Shown here: piece by piece, positions 1 through 6,894 of the stretch
Layout: every line of letters begins with the position of its first letter
Numbering within the stretch: the first letter of the stretch is position 1
Origin: Bacteroidota bacterium
GTDB taxonomy: Bacteria > Bacteroidota > Bacteroidia > Chitinophagales > Chitinophagaceae
DNA length: 10,224 nt
Assembly: GCA_028877005.1 (NCBI GenBank)
Contig: JAGWPI010000006.1
Span: forward strand, 1-10,224
Reading direction: 5' to 3'
The notes under the pieces: model-generated
The model's database searches: none
Seen by the model: only the letters and a program-made list of their open reading frames with translations
Told to the model about the DNA's origin: nothing
Translations under genes and position numbers: made by a program

Positions 1-1886
1 ATAATATCATTTTGCCATTCATATTGTAGGGCATAATCTTCATCTGCTTTTTGTATCAGGGTTGGCGGCAAAGTTAGGGGTTGTAGGCTATTTCTTCCAA
101 GCGTATTTAAAATGCCGGGTGATAAGGCAGGTAAATGTGGCCAGTTGTTTGCATAGCTAATCCAGGTTTTTTGGCCTGTTAATACTTGCCACGCCTGTTT
201 ACCTAATGCCATTGCGCTGGCACCTTTAGCAATTATGATTACCGGAATACAACAAAAAAAAGTAATAGAAAAGCAGATGTCTACAAATCGTTTCATTCTT
301 TTTTGTGCCGGATAGGCAAGTTGATATTTTTTATCTTCAGAAAATACGGCGCCTTTAACTGCGCTTGTATCACTACCAATAATAGCAGGTAACGCAGTAT
401 GAAAAAATCGATAGAAAAATCTTCCGGGTACCCATTGCATTTTTTCAATAATAGGATGCAAAGGCAATTGTTTTCCCCAGCAAAGAACTAGCGTTTGTGT
501 GGGTAATTGTTGCCAAGTAGCTAAGGTTGTTTGGATAAAATCATCGGGAGATAAAATGGCAAAACGTTGTGATGGCTTAACAGATTGTGGCCAAATTGTT
601 TTTAATGATACTATTTCTTCATGGGCGCCAATGGCAATGGCAGTGGGGTATACAACGGCACTATAGCTAGCCCATCTAAAATGTTGTGCTATTTTTCTAA
701 TTAACATTATACCCAATATTCCTAGGCTGCCTGATAGCAACACCACTCCTCTTGAAAAGCGCATACCCTCGGGCAATAAAGCATAGAACGCTAATAAAAC
801 CAACATGCCTAAAATTCCGGCACTAATGGTTATTCTAGATTTGTATGGTTTATCATAAGCCCCGCCAAGCCATAATATTATCCATAATATAACGGCATAT
901 AAGACTAAAGCATAAGGCACAAAAAAAGTATTAAAAGGTATTCCGTTATGAACAACTTCTTTCCAAAAAAAGAAGGCAAACAAATTGCTGGCTATAAGAA
1001 TGCCCATATCTATTATTCCATTACTATGCGTGCGAAAAGGTTTGGTTAATAAGGCAAAAACTGCACTTAACAAAATAGCAAACTGAAGAATTAATGCCAT
1101 AAAAAATGCGCGACTACCTTTGTAATGTTTACGAACAAAAACTTGCATAGCGCCATAAAACTGTTGAATATGCTGCCAAAAATAAGTAGGCTTACTTTCT
1201 CCTTTAAAATGAATAATGGTTAATGCGCCATAATAATAATTGGTAAATCCTGCCTGCTCAATGCGGTAACTTAAGTCAATATCTTCTCCATACATAAAGA
1301 AGGCTTCATCAAACGGGCCGGTTTGCCGAAGTACATTTTTGGGAAGTAACATACAAGCCCCACACAATATAGGTATGGGTTGTATTTCATTTTCAGATAA
1401 ATGGCCTAATGCATATTGATTAAAAATAGGCGATTTTGGGAAAATAGAAGATAGTCCGCAAAATTTAAATAAGGCCGCTGCCGGCGTTGGAAACCCTCTT
1501 TTGCTTTCTGGTAAAAAATAACCGGCACCATCAATCATTTTTACACCCACCGCACCCAGTTGCGGTTGTTGTTCAGCAAATGTGATTAATTCTTTAAAAA
1601 AATGCGCAGGTATTAGGGTGTCTGGATTTAAACAGAGTACATACTTGCCCTTGGCAATTGCCATGCCCTGATTGTTTGCTTTTGCAAATCCTATATTTTC
1701 GTCATTTAATATCCAATGAATAAAAGGAAAAAGCGGCGGTAATTGATGAGCTGTGCCGTCAGTAGAAGCATTGTCTATAACAATAATTTCTCCCATTATA
1801 TCTTTCAATGCAGTTTGCACGGAACAAATACATTGTGCCAGAAAATAACGAACATTATAACTAACTATAATTACAGAAATGGTCAT
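1..1886 (-). CDS. GT2 family glycosyltransferase fused to a degenerate sugar-phosphate-transferase-like membrane domain (3' end outside window)
   Basis: Translating the minus strand from the ATG at 1886-1884 gives 628 residues with no stop before the window edge. Residues 1-230 are a GT-A glycosyltransferase of family 2: MTISVIIVSYN at the N-terminus, VIDNASTDGT, the nucleotide/metal motif LNPD (D89) and MYGEDIDLSYR (E201, D202), as in rhamnosyltransferase-like enzymes. It probably transfers a sugar from a nucleotide donor to a lipid-linked or surface glycan at the cytoplasmic face. Five hydrophobic segments follow (about 260-280, 289-307, 319-341, 349-371, 380-398), the fourth and fifth separated by PEGMRFSRG, then a soluble stretch of about 130 residues, then another segment at 533-552 preceded by KRMKRFVDI. 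This order matches WcaJ-type polyprenyl-phosphate sugar transferases, and the TGQKTWISY (569-577) and DYALQYEW motifs match their C-terminal end, but the catalytic core between is absent. The acceptor and sugar cannot be read from sequence. The family call is firm; the origin of the second half is inference. Confidence 0.88.
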   Translation of the reverse strand, partial: MTISVIIVSYNVRYFLAQCICSVQTALKDIMGEIIVIDNASTDGTAHQLPPLFPFIHWILNDENIGFAKANNQGMAIAKGKYVLCLNPDTLIPAHFFKELITFAEQQPQLGAVGVKMIDGAGYFLPESKRGFPTPAAALFKFCGLSSIFPKSPIFNQYALGHLSENEIQPIPILCGACMLLPKNVLRQTGPFDEAFFMYGEDIDLSYRIEQAGFTNYYYGALTIIHFKGESKPTYFWQHIQQFYGAMQVFVRKHYKGSRAFFMALILQFAILLSAVFALLTKPFRTHSNGIIDMGILIASNLFAFFFWKEVVHNGIPFNTFFVPYALVLYAVILWIILWLGGAYDKPYKSRITISAGILGMLVLLAFYALLPEGMRFSRGVVLLSGSLGILGIMLIRKIAQHFRWASYSAVVYPTAIAIGAHEEIVSLKTIWPQSVKPSQRFAILSPDDFIQTTLATWQQLPTQTLVLCWGKQLPLHPIIEKMQWVPGRFFYRFFHTALPAIIGSDTSAVKGAVFSEDKKYQLAYPAQKRMKRFVDICFSITFFCCIPVIIIAKGASAMALGKQAWQVLTGQKTWISYANNWPHLPALSPGILNTLGRNSLQPLTLPPTLIQKADEDYALQYEWQNDI

Positions 1887-1956
1887 ATTATAATAAAAGC
1901 GCCTTACTTAAAATGTAAAAATACTGTTTAGGTACATACTAGCTGAACTAGCTGTA

Positions 1957-1964
1957 CAAATGTA
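1957..1964 (-). promoter_or_regulatory. Putative -7 promoter box for the GT2 glycosyltransferase gene
   Basis: Read on the minus strand this is TACATTTG, a full match to the Bacteroidota -7 element TAnnTTTG. It would start transcription near 1950 and leave a 5' leader of about 65 nt before the ATG at 1886. I see no TTTG or TTG at the expected -33 distance upstream, so the call rests on one short element in a divergent intergenic region where a promoter must exist. Confidence 0.4.
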
Positions 1965-1976
1965 TACCGGGAGAGT

Positions 1977-1984
1977 TATCTTTG
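1977..1984 (+). promoter_or_regulatory. Putative -7 promoter box for the phosphatase-thiL-peptidase operon
   Basis: TATCTTTG is a full match to the Bacteroidota -7 element TAnnTTTG. It ends only 4 nt before the ATG at 1989, so a start point at the usual distance would fall on or next to the start codon and give a leaderless mRNA. There is no obvious -33 TTTG at 17-23 nt upstream and no good Shine-Dalgarno sequence (only GAGAG at 1971-1975). Confidence 0.42.
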
Positions 1985-1988
1985 TTGT

Positions 1989-2768
1989 ATGTTAAAAGAA
2001 ACACTAATACAGGCTGCACAAGCAGGTGCCCATGTAATGAAAACCTATTTTGAACAGCAGTTTACAGTTGCGTTTAAAAATGAGGGAATGAATAATTTGG
2101 TAACCGAAGTGGATACCAAGAGTGAAGCAGCTATTATTGATGTAATACAACAACAACATCCCAAACATGCTATTTTAAGTGAAGAACTGGGTACATTGGT
2201 ACAAGATTCAGTTTACAAATGGATTATAGACCCCATTGATGGTACCATTAATTATGCCAATGGAATTCCTATTTGCTGTGTAAGTATTGCTATTGAAAAA
2301 GAAGGTGAAATGATTTTAGGCGCTGTGCTAAACCCTTTTATGAATGAGTTGTTTGTAGCAGAAAAAGGGGCGGGTGCCACTTTAAATGGAATGAAAATTC
2401 AAGTAAGTGCCAATTCAGCACTGCTAAACAGTTGTTTGGTAACCGGATTTCCATACGCATACATAGACAGCCCTAATGGTCCTATACAGGTTTTTGAAAA
2501 ACTAATACGCAAAGGAATTCCCGTTAGAAGATTGGGCAGTGCTGCTATAGATTTGTGTTGGGTTGCTGCCGGAAGGTTTGATGGATTTTATGAACACAAG
2601 CTAAATGCTTGGGATAGTGCTGCCGGATTTTTAATGGTACAAGAAGCCGGCGGTAAGGTAACCGATTTTGCCGGAAATGCGTATAGCCCATATCAGCCTC
2701 ATATTATAGCCACTAATGGTATTATACACTATGCATTACAGCAAGTAGTAAATGGTGGTAATTTATAA
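1989..2768 (+). CDS. Inositol monophosphatase family protein (SuhB-like)
   Basis: The 259-residue product has the length and all main motifs of the Mg2+-dependent inositol monophosphatase family. LVTEVDTKSE (37-46) is the N-terminal motif, SEELG (64-68) carries the metal-ligand glutamate, WIIDPIDGTINYANG (78-92) holds metal ligands D81 and D84 and the phosphate-binding GT, and NAWDSAAG (206-213) holds the third aspartate D209. Such enzymes are soluble cytoplasmic phosphatases that hydrolyse myo-inositol-1-phosphate or related sugar phosphates; some members act on histidinol phosphate, PAP or NADP, and the sequence does not settle the substrate. It opens an apparent operon: thiL begins 17 nt after its stop on the same strand. 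The start at 1989 is the only sensible one, because the next Met (17) would cut into the first helix. A -7 box lies directly upstream. Confidence 0.93.
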   Translation: MLKETLIQAAQAGAHVMKTYFEQQFTVAFKNEGMNNLVTEVDTKSEAAIIDVIQQQHPKHAILSEELGTLVQDSVYKWIIDPIDGTINYANGIPICCVSIAIEKEGEMILGAVLNPFMNELFVAEKGAGATLNGMKIQVSANSALLNSCLVTGFPYAYIDSPNGPIQVFEKLIRKGIPVRRLGSAAIDLCWVAAGRFDGFYEHKLNAWDSAAGFLMVQEAGGKVTDFAGNAYSPYQPHIIATNGIIHYALQQVVNGGNL

Positions 2769-2785
2769 TTGAATTAAATAAAAAT

Positions 2786-3817
2786 ATGGAAAATAGAACA
2801 GAAATTTCGGAAATAGGAGAATTTGGACTCATTGAACATCTCACCAAAAATTTTGAAATTCAAAATGTCTCCACCATTGTAGGCGTAGGAGATGATGCTG
2901 CTGTAATTGATCATTTTGGTAAACAAACGGTAATTACTACAGATTTATTGTTAGATGGTGTGCACTTTGATTTAATGTACACCCCACTAAAGCATTTAGG
3001 TTATAAAAGTATTGTTGTAAACCTGAGTGATATTTATGCAATGAATGCACAACCTACACAAGTTACCGTAAGTATTGGCATTAGTAATAGGTTTAGTGTA
3101 GAAGCATTGAATGAATTGTATGAAGGTATTTATGCCGCATGTGAAAAATATGGTGTTGATTTAATTGGGGGTGATACATCTACCTCAAAAAAAGGAATGG
3201 TTATTTCTGTAACGGCCATTGGCGAAGTAGCACCAGATAAATTTGTAAAAAGAAGTACAGCACAAAAAGGCGATTTGATTTGTGTAAGCGGTGATCTTGG
3301 CGGTGCTTTTTTGGGCTTAACACTAATGGAAAGAGAAAAGAAAATATTCTTAGAAAATCCCAAAATTCAACCCAATTTAGAAGGCGAAGATTATATAGTT
3401 GGGCGGTTATTAAAACCGGAAGCGCGTAGAGATATTATTGCATACTTTGAAAAAAATAATATTATGCCTACTGCAATGATGGATATTAGCGATGGATTAA
3501 GTAGTGAGGTATTGCATTTATGTAAACAAAGCAATTTGGGTTGTAGATTGTATGAAGATAAATTACCAATCCATGAACGCTCACGTGCCGCAGCTTTTAA
3601 ATTTGGATTAGACCCCACTGTTTGTGCATTAAATGGGGGAGAAGATTATGAATTGGTATTTACATTGAAACAGGAAGATTACGAAGCCATTACCATTAAT
3701 GATGATATTGCCGTAGTTGGTTATATGACTGACCCCGAGGATGGTAAAAAGATGATTAGTCGCGGTGGTAATTTATACAATATTACTGCACAAGGTTGGA
3801 ATGCCTTTCATGGGTAA
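2786..3817 (+). CDS. thiL: Thiamine-monophosphate kinase ThiL
   Basis: ThiL phosphorylates thiamine monophosphate with ATP to thiamine pyrophosphate, the last step of cofactor synthesis, in the cytoplasm. The 343-residue product is of normal family length and carries the PurM/AIR-synthase-like fold signatures in order: VGVGDDAAVI (32-41) with the Mg-binding GDD, TTDLLLDGVHF (51-61), VNLSDIYAMNA (78-88), IGGDTS (127-132) for ATP and Mg2+ binding, DISDGL (233-238), and NGGEDYEL (283-290) near the substrate pocket. The start at 2786 lies 17 nt after the phosphatase stop, with an AT-rich leader and no clear Shine-Dalgarno. The downstream peptidase begins inside the last codons. I see no other thiamine gene and no THI-box-like structure in the leader. 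Confidence 0.96.
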   Translation: MENRTEISEIGEFGLIEHLTKNFEIQNVSTIVGVGDDAAVIDHFGKQTVITTDLLLDGVHFDLMYTPLKHLGYKSIVVNLSDIYAMNAQPTQVTVSIGISNRFSVEALNELYEGIYAACEKYGVDLIGGDTSTSKKGMVISVTAIGEVAPDKFVKRSTAQKGDLICVSGDLGGAFLGLTLMEREKKIFLENPKIQPNLEGEDYIVGRLLKPEARRDIIAYFEKNNIMPTAMMDISDGLSSEVLHLCKQSNLGCRLYEDKLPIHERSRAAAFKFGLDPTVCALNGGEDYELVFTLKQEDYEAITINDDIAVVGYMTDPEDGKKMISRGGNLYNITAQGWNAFHG

Positions 3818-5315
3818 ACAAAAATGCATAAGCAAAGTGGCTATCAGGTTAAAGCCAATAGCGCAGTATTTACTGGCTATTATTTTGCTGCAAGCTTGTT
3901 CTTCAAGCAAGTATTTACCTCAACAAAAAATACCGCCCCAGCAATTACAAAAAGATGTAGTTGTTTTAAGAAAGGTATTAGAACAAAATCATCCGGGGTT
4001 ATATTGGTATAGTAGTAAAGCAACTATTGATTCGGCTTTTACAGTATTGTATGCAGCAACTCACGACTCATTAACAGAACTAACTTTTCATAATAAAATA
4101 GCACAAACGGTAAGCACTATTCAATGCGGACATACTGCGGTTCGGTTTTCTAAATCTTATATTCATTATTTAATGAATAATCGGTTTCCAATGTTTCCGC
4201 TTTATTTATATAATTGGGAGAATAGATTGTTTGTTTTTAAAAACATGTATGTAAATGATACAATAATCAAAAAAGGCATGGAAATAACTTTCATTAATCA
4301 GTTTTCTGCCCAACAAATCATCGATTCCTTGTTTCAATTTATTAGTGCCGACGCCAATAATCCCTATTTTAAATCGCAGATTGTTAGTAATAATTTTCCT
4401 GCTTGGTATAAATTAGTATTTGGTTTAGATTCTATCTATCATATACAATTTATCGATAAAAACGGCATAAAAAAGGAAACGATATTGAGAAATTACACAC
4501 CGGTAAAAGATTCACTATCTGTAATTGCCAAAATAAAAAACAAGGCCTATCCGTTACCATCCAAAAAAATATCCGCCATTCAATTAAAAAGATCGTTCCG
4601 TGTAGATAGTACACTTCTATTTGCCTATATGCATGTTAGTAGTTTTAGTGGTGGAAGATTAAGGACTTTTTTTAAACGGTCATTCCGAACATTACATCAA
4701 GAAAAAATACCTAATTTAATTGTTGATGTTAGGGGCAATGGAGGCGGTAATGTGAATAAGTTTGTTTTACTAACAAAATACCTTAAACAAGGTACATTTA
4801 AGGTGGCCGATACGGCAGTATCTCTTCATAAAACCATGTGGGATAAACCTTATATCATTCCTTGGTGGCTGTACTGGTTTCCTATGCAGTTTGGTTCTGT
4901 AAAGGGAATGGATGGTTTGTTTCATGCTAAAAGAATAGAACGGCATGTTTTTCATCCTAAAAACAAAAATCATTATAATGGTGCAATTTATTTATTGCAA
5001 GATGGATATACTTTTTCTGCTGCAGCAATGTTTACCGGCCAATTAAAAAATCAAAAAAATGTATTAATTGTTGGCACCCCTTCGGGAGGTGCTTATTATG
5101 GCAACAATGCTTTGTTTTTGCCTCATATTCAATTACCTGAATCCAAATTGCGAATTACTTTACCTATGTATCGGGTGGTTTTAAGTTCTGAAAGGCAAAA
5201 AAATGGAGAGGGCGTTTTGCCGGATATATGGGTAAAACCGAATCAACAGCAGTTTATCACACTGCCTCCAAATGCATTACAGCAAACTATACTTCGAATT
5301 ATAAAAAACAAGTAA
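3810..5315 (+). CDS. S41 family peptidase, predicted lipoprotein
   Basis: This is a 501-residue envelope protein of the S41 (C-terminal processing/Tricorn-like) serine peptidase family. I start it at ATG 3810, which overlaps the thiL stop by 8 nt: the frame then gives a basic n-region, hydrophobic YLLAIILLQ and the lipobox LQAC with Cys30 as lipidation site, followed by SSSK. Upstream ATGs at 3801 and 3765 would only lengthen the n-region. An N-terminal domain includes IQCGHTAVR (H108). KKGMEITFINQF (154-165) resembles a PDZ-like turn. The core has VDVRGNGGG (G313 last) and the nucleophile in GYTFSAAAMF (Ser403), then GTPSGGAYYG and GVLPDIWV near the C-terminus. At the position of the CtpA general-base lysine (Ser+25) there is Ala428, so a Ser-Lys dyad is unlikely. 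His108 may serve instead, as in Tricorn-like members; that is inference. The natural substrate is unknown. Confidence 0.88.
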   Translation: MGKQKCISKVAIRLKPIAQYLLAIILLQACSSSKYLPQQKIPPQQLQKDVVVLRKVLEQNHPGLYWYSSKATIDSAFTVLYAATHDSLTELTFHNKIAQTVSTIQCGHTAVRFSKSYIHYLMNNRFPMFPLYLYNWENRLFVFKNMYVNDTIIKKGMEITFINQFSAQQIIDSLFQFISADANNPYFKSQIVSNNFPAWYKLVFGLDSIYHIQFIDKNGIKKETILRNYTPVKDSLSVIAKIKNKAYPLPSKKISAIQLKRSFRVDSTLLFAYMHVSSFSGGRLRTFFKRSFRTLHQEKIPNLIVDVRGNGGGNVNKFVLLTKYLKQGTFKVADTAVSLHKTMWDKPYIIPWWLYWFPMQFGSVKGMDGLFHAKRIERHVFHPKNKNHYNGAIYLLQDGYTFSAAAMFTGQLKNQKNVLIVGTPSGGAYYGNNALFLPHIQLPESKLRITLPMYRVVLSSERQKNGEGVLPDIWVKPNQQQFITLPPNALQQTILRIIKNK

Positions 5316-5478
5316 GTAACTGTTATTTTGTTGATATTCTTATCAATGAATAGAATATAAACTTTAGCAATTTTATAGCTACCTAGCATACAAATACCCA
5401 TCTATTTTTATTATATTGTGTCTATGCCACTTACCGGTGCCTGTTTGCAGCACTATGTTATGCATTCATATTTATTGA

Positions 5479-6837
5479 ATGGAAAAATATTTGTACATGT
5501 TTTTAAATAAAGAAGTGTTATTTAAAAAAAGAATTGAACTTAGAATCGATCGGCTTATTGTGTATTTACATGAACCACAGAAATGGATAGTACAGTGGTA
5601 TTATGGTTATGCATTAGTTGGCGTTATTGCAGCAGGACTAATGCCTATTTTACTACCATTAATGGTGGCCGATTTATCACATCAATTAAGTTGGGTAGGA
5701 ATTGTATTGGGCTTTTATAATGTGGGATTATTGTGCTCTTTTCTTTGGGGCAAATTGGCAGATAAATACCAAATTCATCGTTTTTTGTTTTTTTCTGGTA
5801 TAGTAGTGTTGATGTTGGTAGGTTTTTGTATTACGTATTTTAATGTTTTGTGGATATGGATGGTGATGGCCTTTTTAGCAGGTGCTTCCGTTGCTGCCAC
5901 AACTACTGTAGCTACACTTTTTGTGGTTGAGTATAACCCACAAACCGAATGGGAGCCTCGTATTGCTTGGTTACAAACCTTTTATGGGGTAGGGCAGGTG
6001 TCGGGTTTGTTAATGGCAAGTGCATTTGTAGTGAATATTCGTGTTGGTTTTATGGCAGCAGCTGCAATTTTATTACCGGCATTGTTAATTGTTAGAAAAA
6101 GTATTCCAAAACAAAAAATGCCGCACATTGCATTATCGGTATTGAAAGAAAAATTACTTAAAATTACCGATGTGCATTTTATTGGTTCTTTTGCCAGAGT
6201 AGAAATGAACAGCAATACGTTACATTTTTCTTTTATTAAATTTTATGAAATGGTGGGGTCAATAAAAAACAAAACAACTACCCCATTTGGTCGATTTATG
6301 GTTTCTTGGTTTTTATTGTGTTTTGGCATTTCCTCTTTCTTTGCTTACTTACCTGTAACTTTAAAAGATGCCTATACTGTATCTCCTTCGTTAACTTCTT
6401 TTATTTATGGGTTGTTTTCTGCAGCTGCTATAATTTTATATACATATGGAGGAAAATTGGCTGCCAAATGGGGCAGTAATAAAGTGTATACCAGTGCTTT
6501 GTTAATACGTTTAGCTGGGTTTACTCTTTTATTTGGTGCATACTTTATACCCTTTGAAAAAGCTTACATAGCCATTTTTGGATTTATTTTGTTGGTAATT
6601 ACTTGGCCATTAATTAGTATTTCTGCAACCGATTTGGTGGTAAAACTTTCTCCTTTTAATAAAGGTGCCACTATGGGATTATTCAATGCAATATTGGCAA
6701 TAGCATCAGTATTGGGTAGTTTTGTTAGTGCATCTTTGCAACACTTTTTGGGTTATGCCTCGCTTTCCGGTATTGCCATACTTAGTTTTGGCATTGCATA
6801 TTGTGTTGTACGAAAAGTGTCTGTAAAAACAGAATGA
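5479..6837 (+). CDS. Major facilitator superfamily (MFS) transporter
   Basis: The 452-residue product has about twelve hydrophobic helices in two groups of six (roughly 42-63, 70-92, 102-121, 123-150, 163-185, 188-205; then 273-294, 303-324, 335-355, 362-381, 397-419, 425-444), with a long hydrophilic central loop at 206-270. The MFS motif A appears between helices 2 and 3 as GKLADKYQIHR (91-101), and a relic appears in the second half as GKLAAKWGSNK (325-335). It should be an inner-membrane secondary transporter; the layout resembles drug/H+ antiporters and sugar or metabolite exporters, but the substrate cannot be read. A 40-residue charged N-terminal stretch precedes helix 1; an alternative ATG at 5497 would remove only six residues. 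The 163 bases upstream separate it from the S41 gene, so it is probably transcribed on its own. It ends 57 nt from the convergent helicase gene. Confidence 0.88.
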   Translation: MEKYLYMFLNKEVLFKKRIELRIDRLIVYLHEPQKWIVQWYYGYALVGVIAAGLMPILLPLMVADLSHQLSWVGIVLGFYNVGLLCSFLWGKLADKYQIHRFLFFSGIVVLMLVGFCITYFNVLWIWMVMAFLAGASVAATTTVATLFVVEYNPQTEWEPRIAWLQTFYGVGQVSGLLMASAFVVNIRVGFMAAAAILLPALLIVRKSIPKQKMPHIALSVLKEKLLKITDVHFIGSFARVEMNSNTLHFSFIKFYEMVGSIKNKTTTPFGRFMVSWFLLCFGISSFFAYLPVTLKDAYTVSPSLTSFIYGLFSAAAIILYTYGGKLAAKWGSNKVYTSALLIRLAGFTLLFGAYFIPFEKAYIAIFGFILLVITWPLISISATDLVVKLSPFNKGATMGLFNAILAIASVLGSFVSASLQHFLGYASLSGIAILSFGIAYCVVRKVSVKTE

Positions 6838-6894
6838 AGTATCTAAATATTTCAGGCAAATAATCATTCATGGTTTTTAGCTATTACCATTAAA

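Noticed and set aside
1743..1931. Plus-strand 62-codon frame over the glycosyltransferase start
   Set aside because: Shadow of the GT2 coding strand with no motifs.
3765..3809. Longer S41 start at 3765 or 3801
   Set aside because: Would put 3 to 15 extra residues before the lipoprotein signal and deepen the overlap with thiL; AAGG at 3793-3796 leaves 3801 possible but less likely.
5331..5346. TTGATA/TATCAA hairpin after the S41 gene as a terminator
   Set aside because: The perfect stem is only 6 bp, AT-rich, and not followed by a T tract.
5444..5477. TTTG ... TATTTATTG as the MFS promoter
   Set aside because: The spacing is 21 nt and the downstream element does not match TAnnTTTG; a promoter is expected here but not identifiable.
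6870..6890. ATGGT/ACCAT inverted repeat between the convergent MFS and helicase genes as a bidirectional terminator
   Set aside because: Five-bp stem with an 11-nt loop and no T tract on either side; too weak to call.
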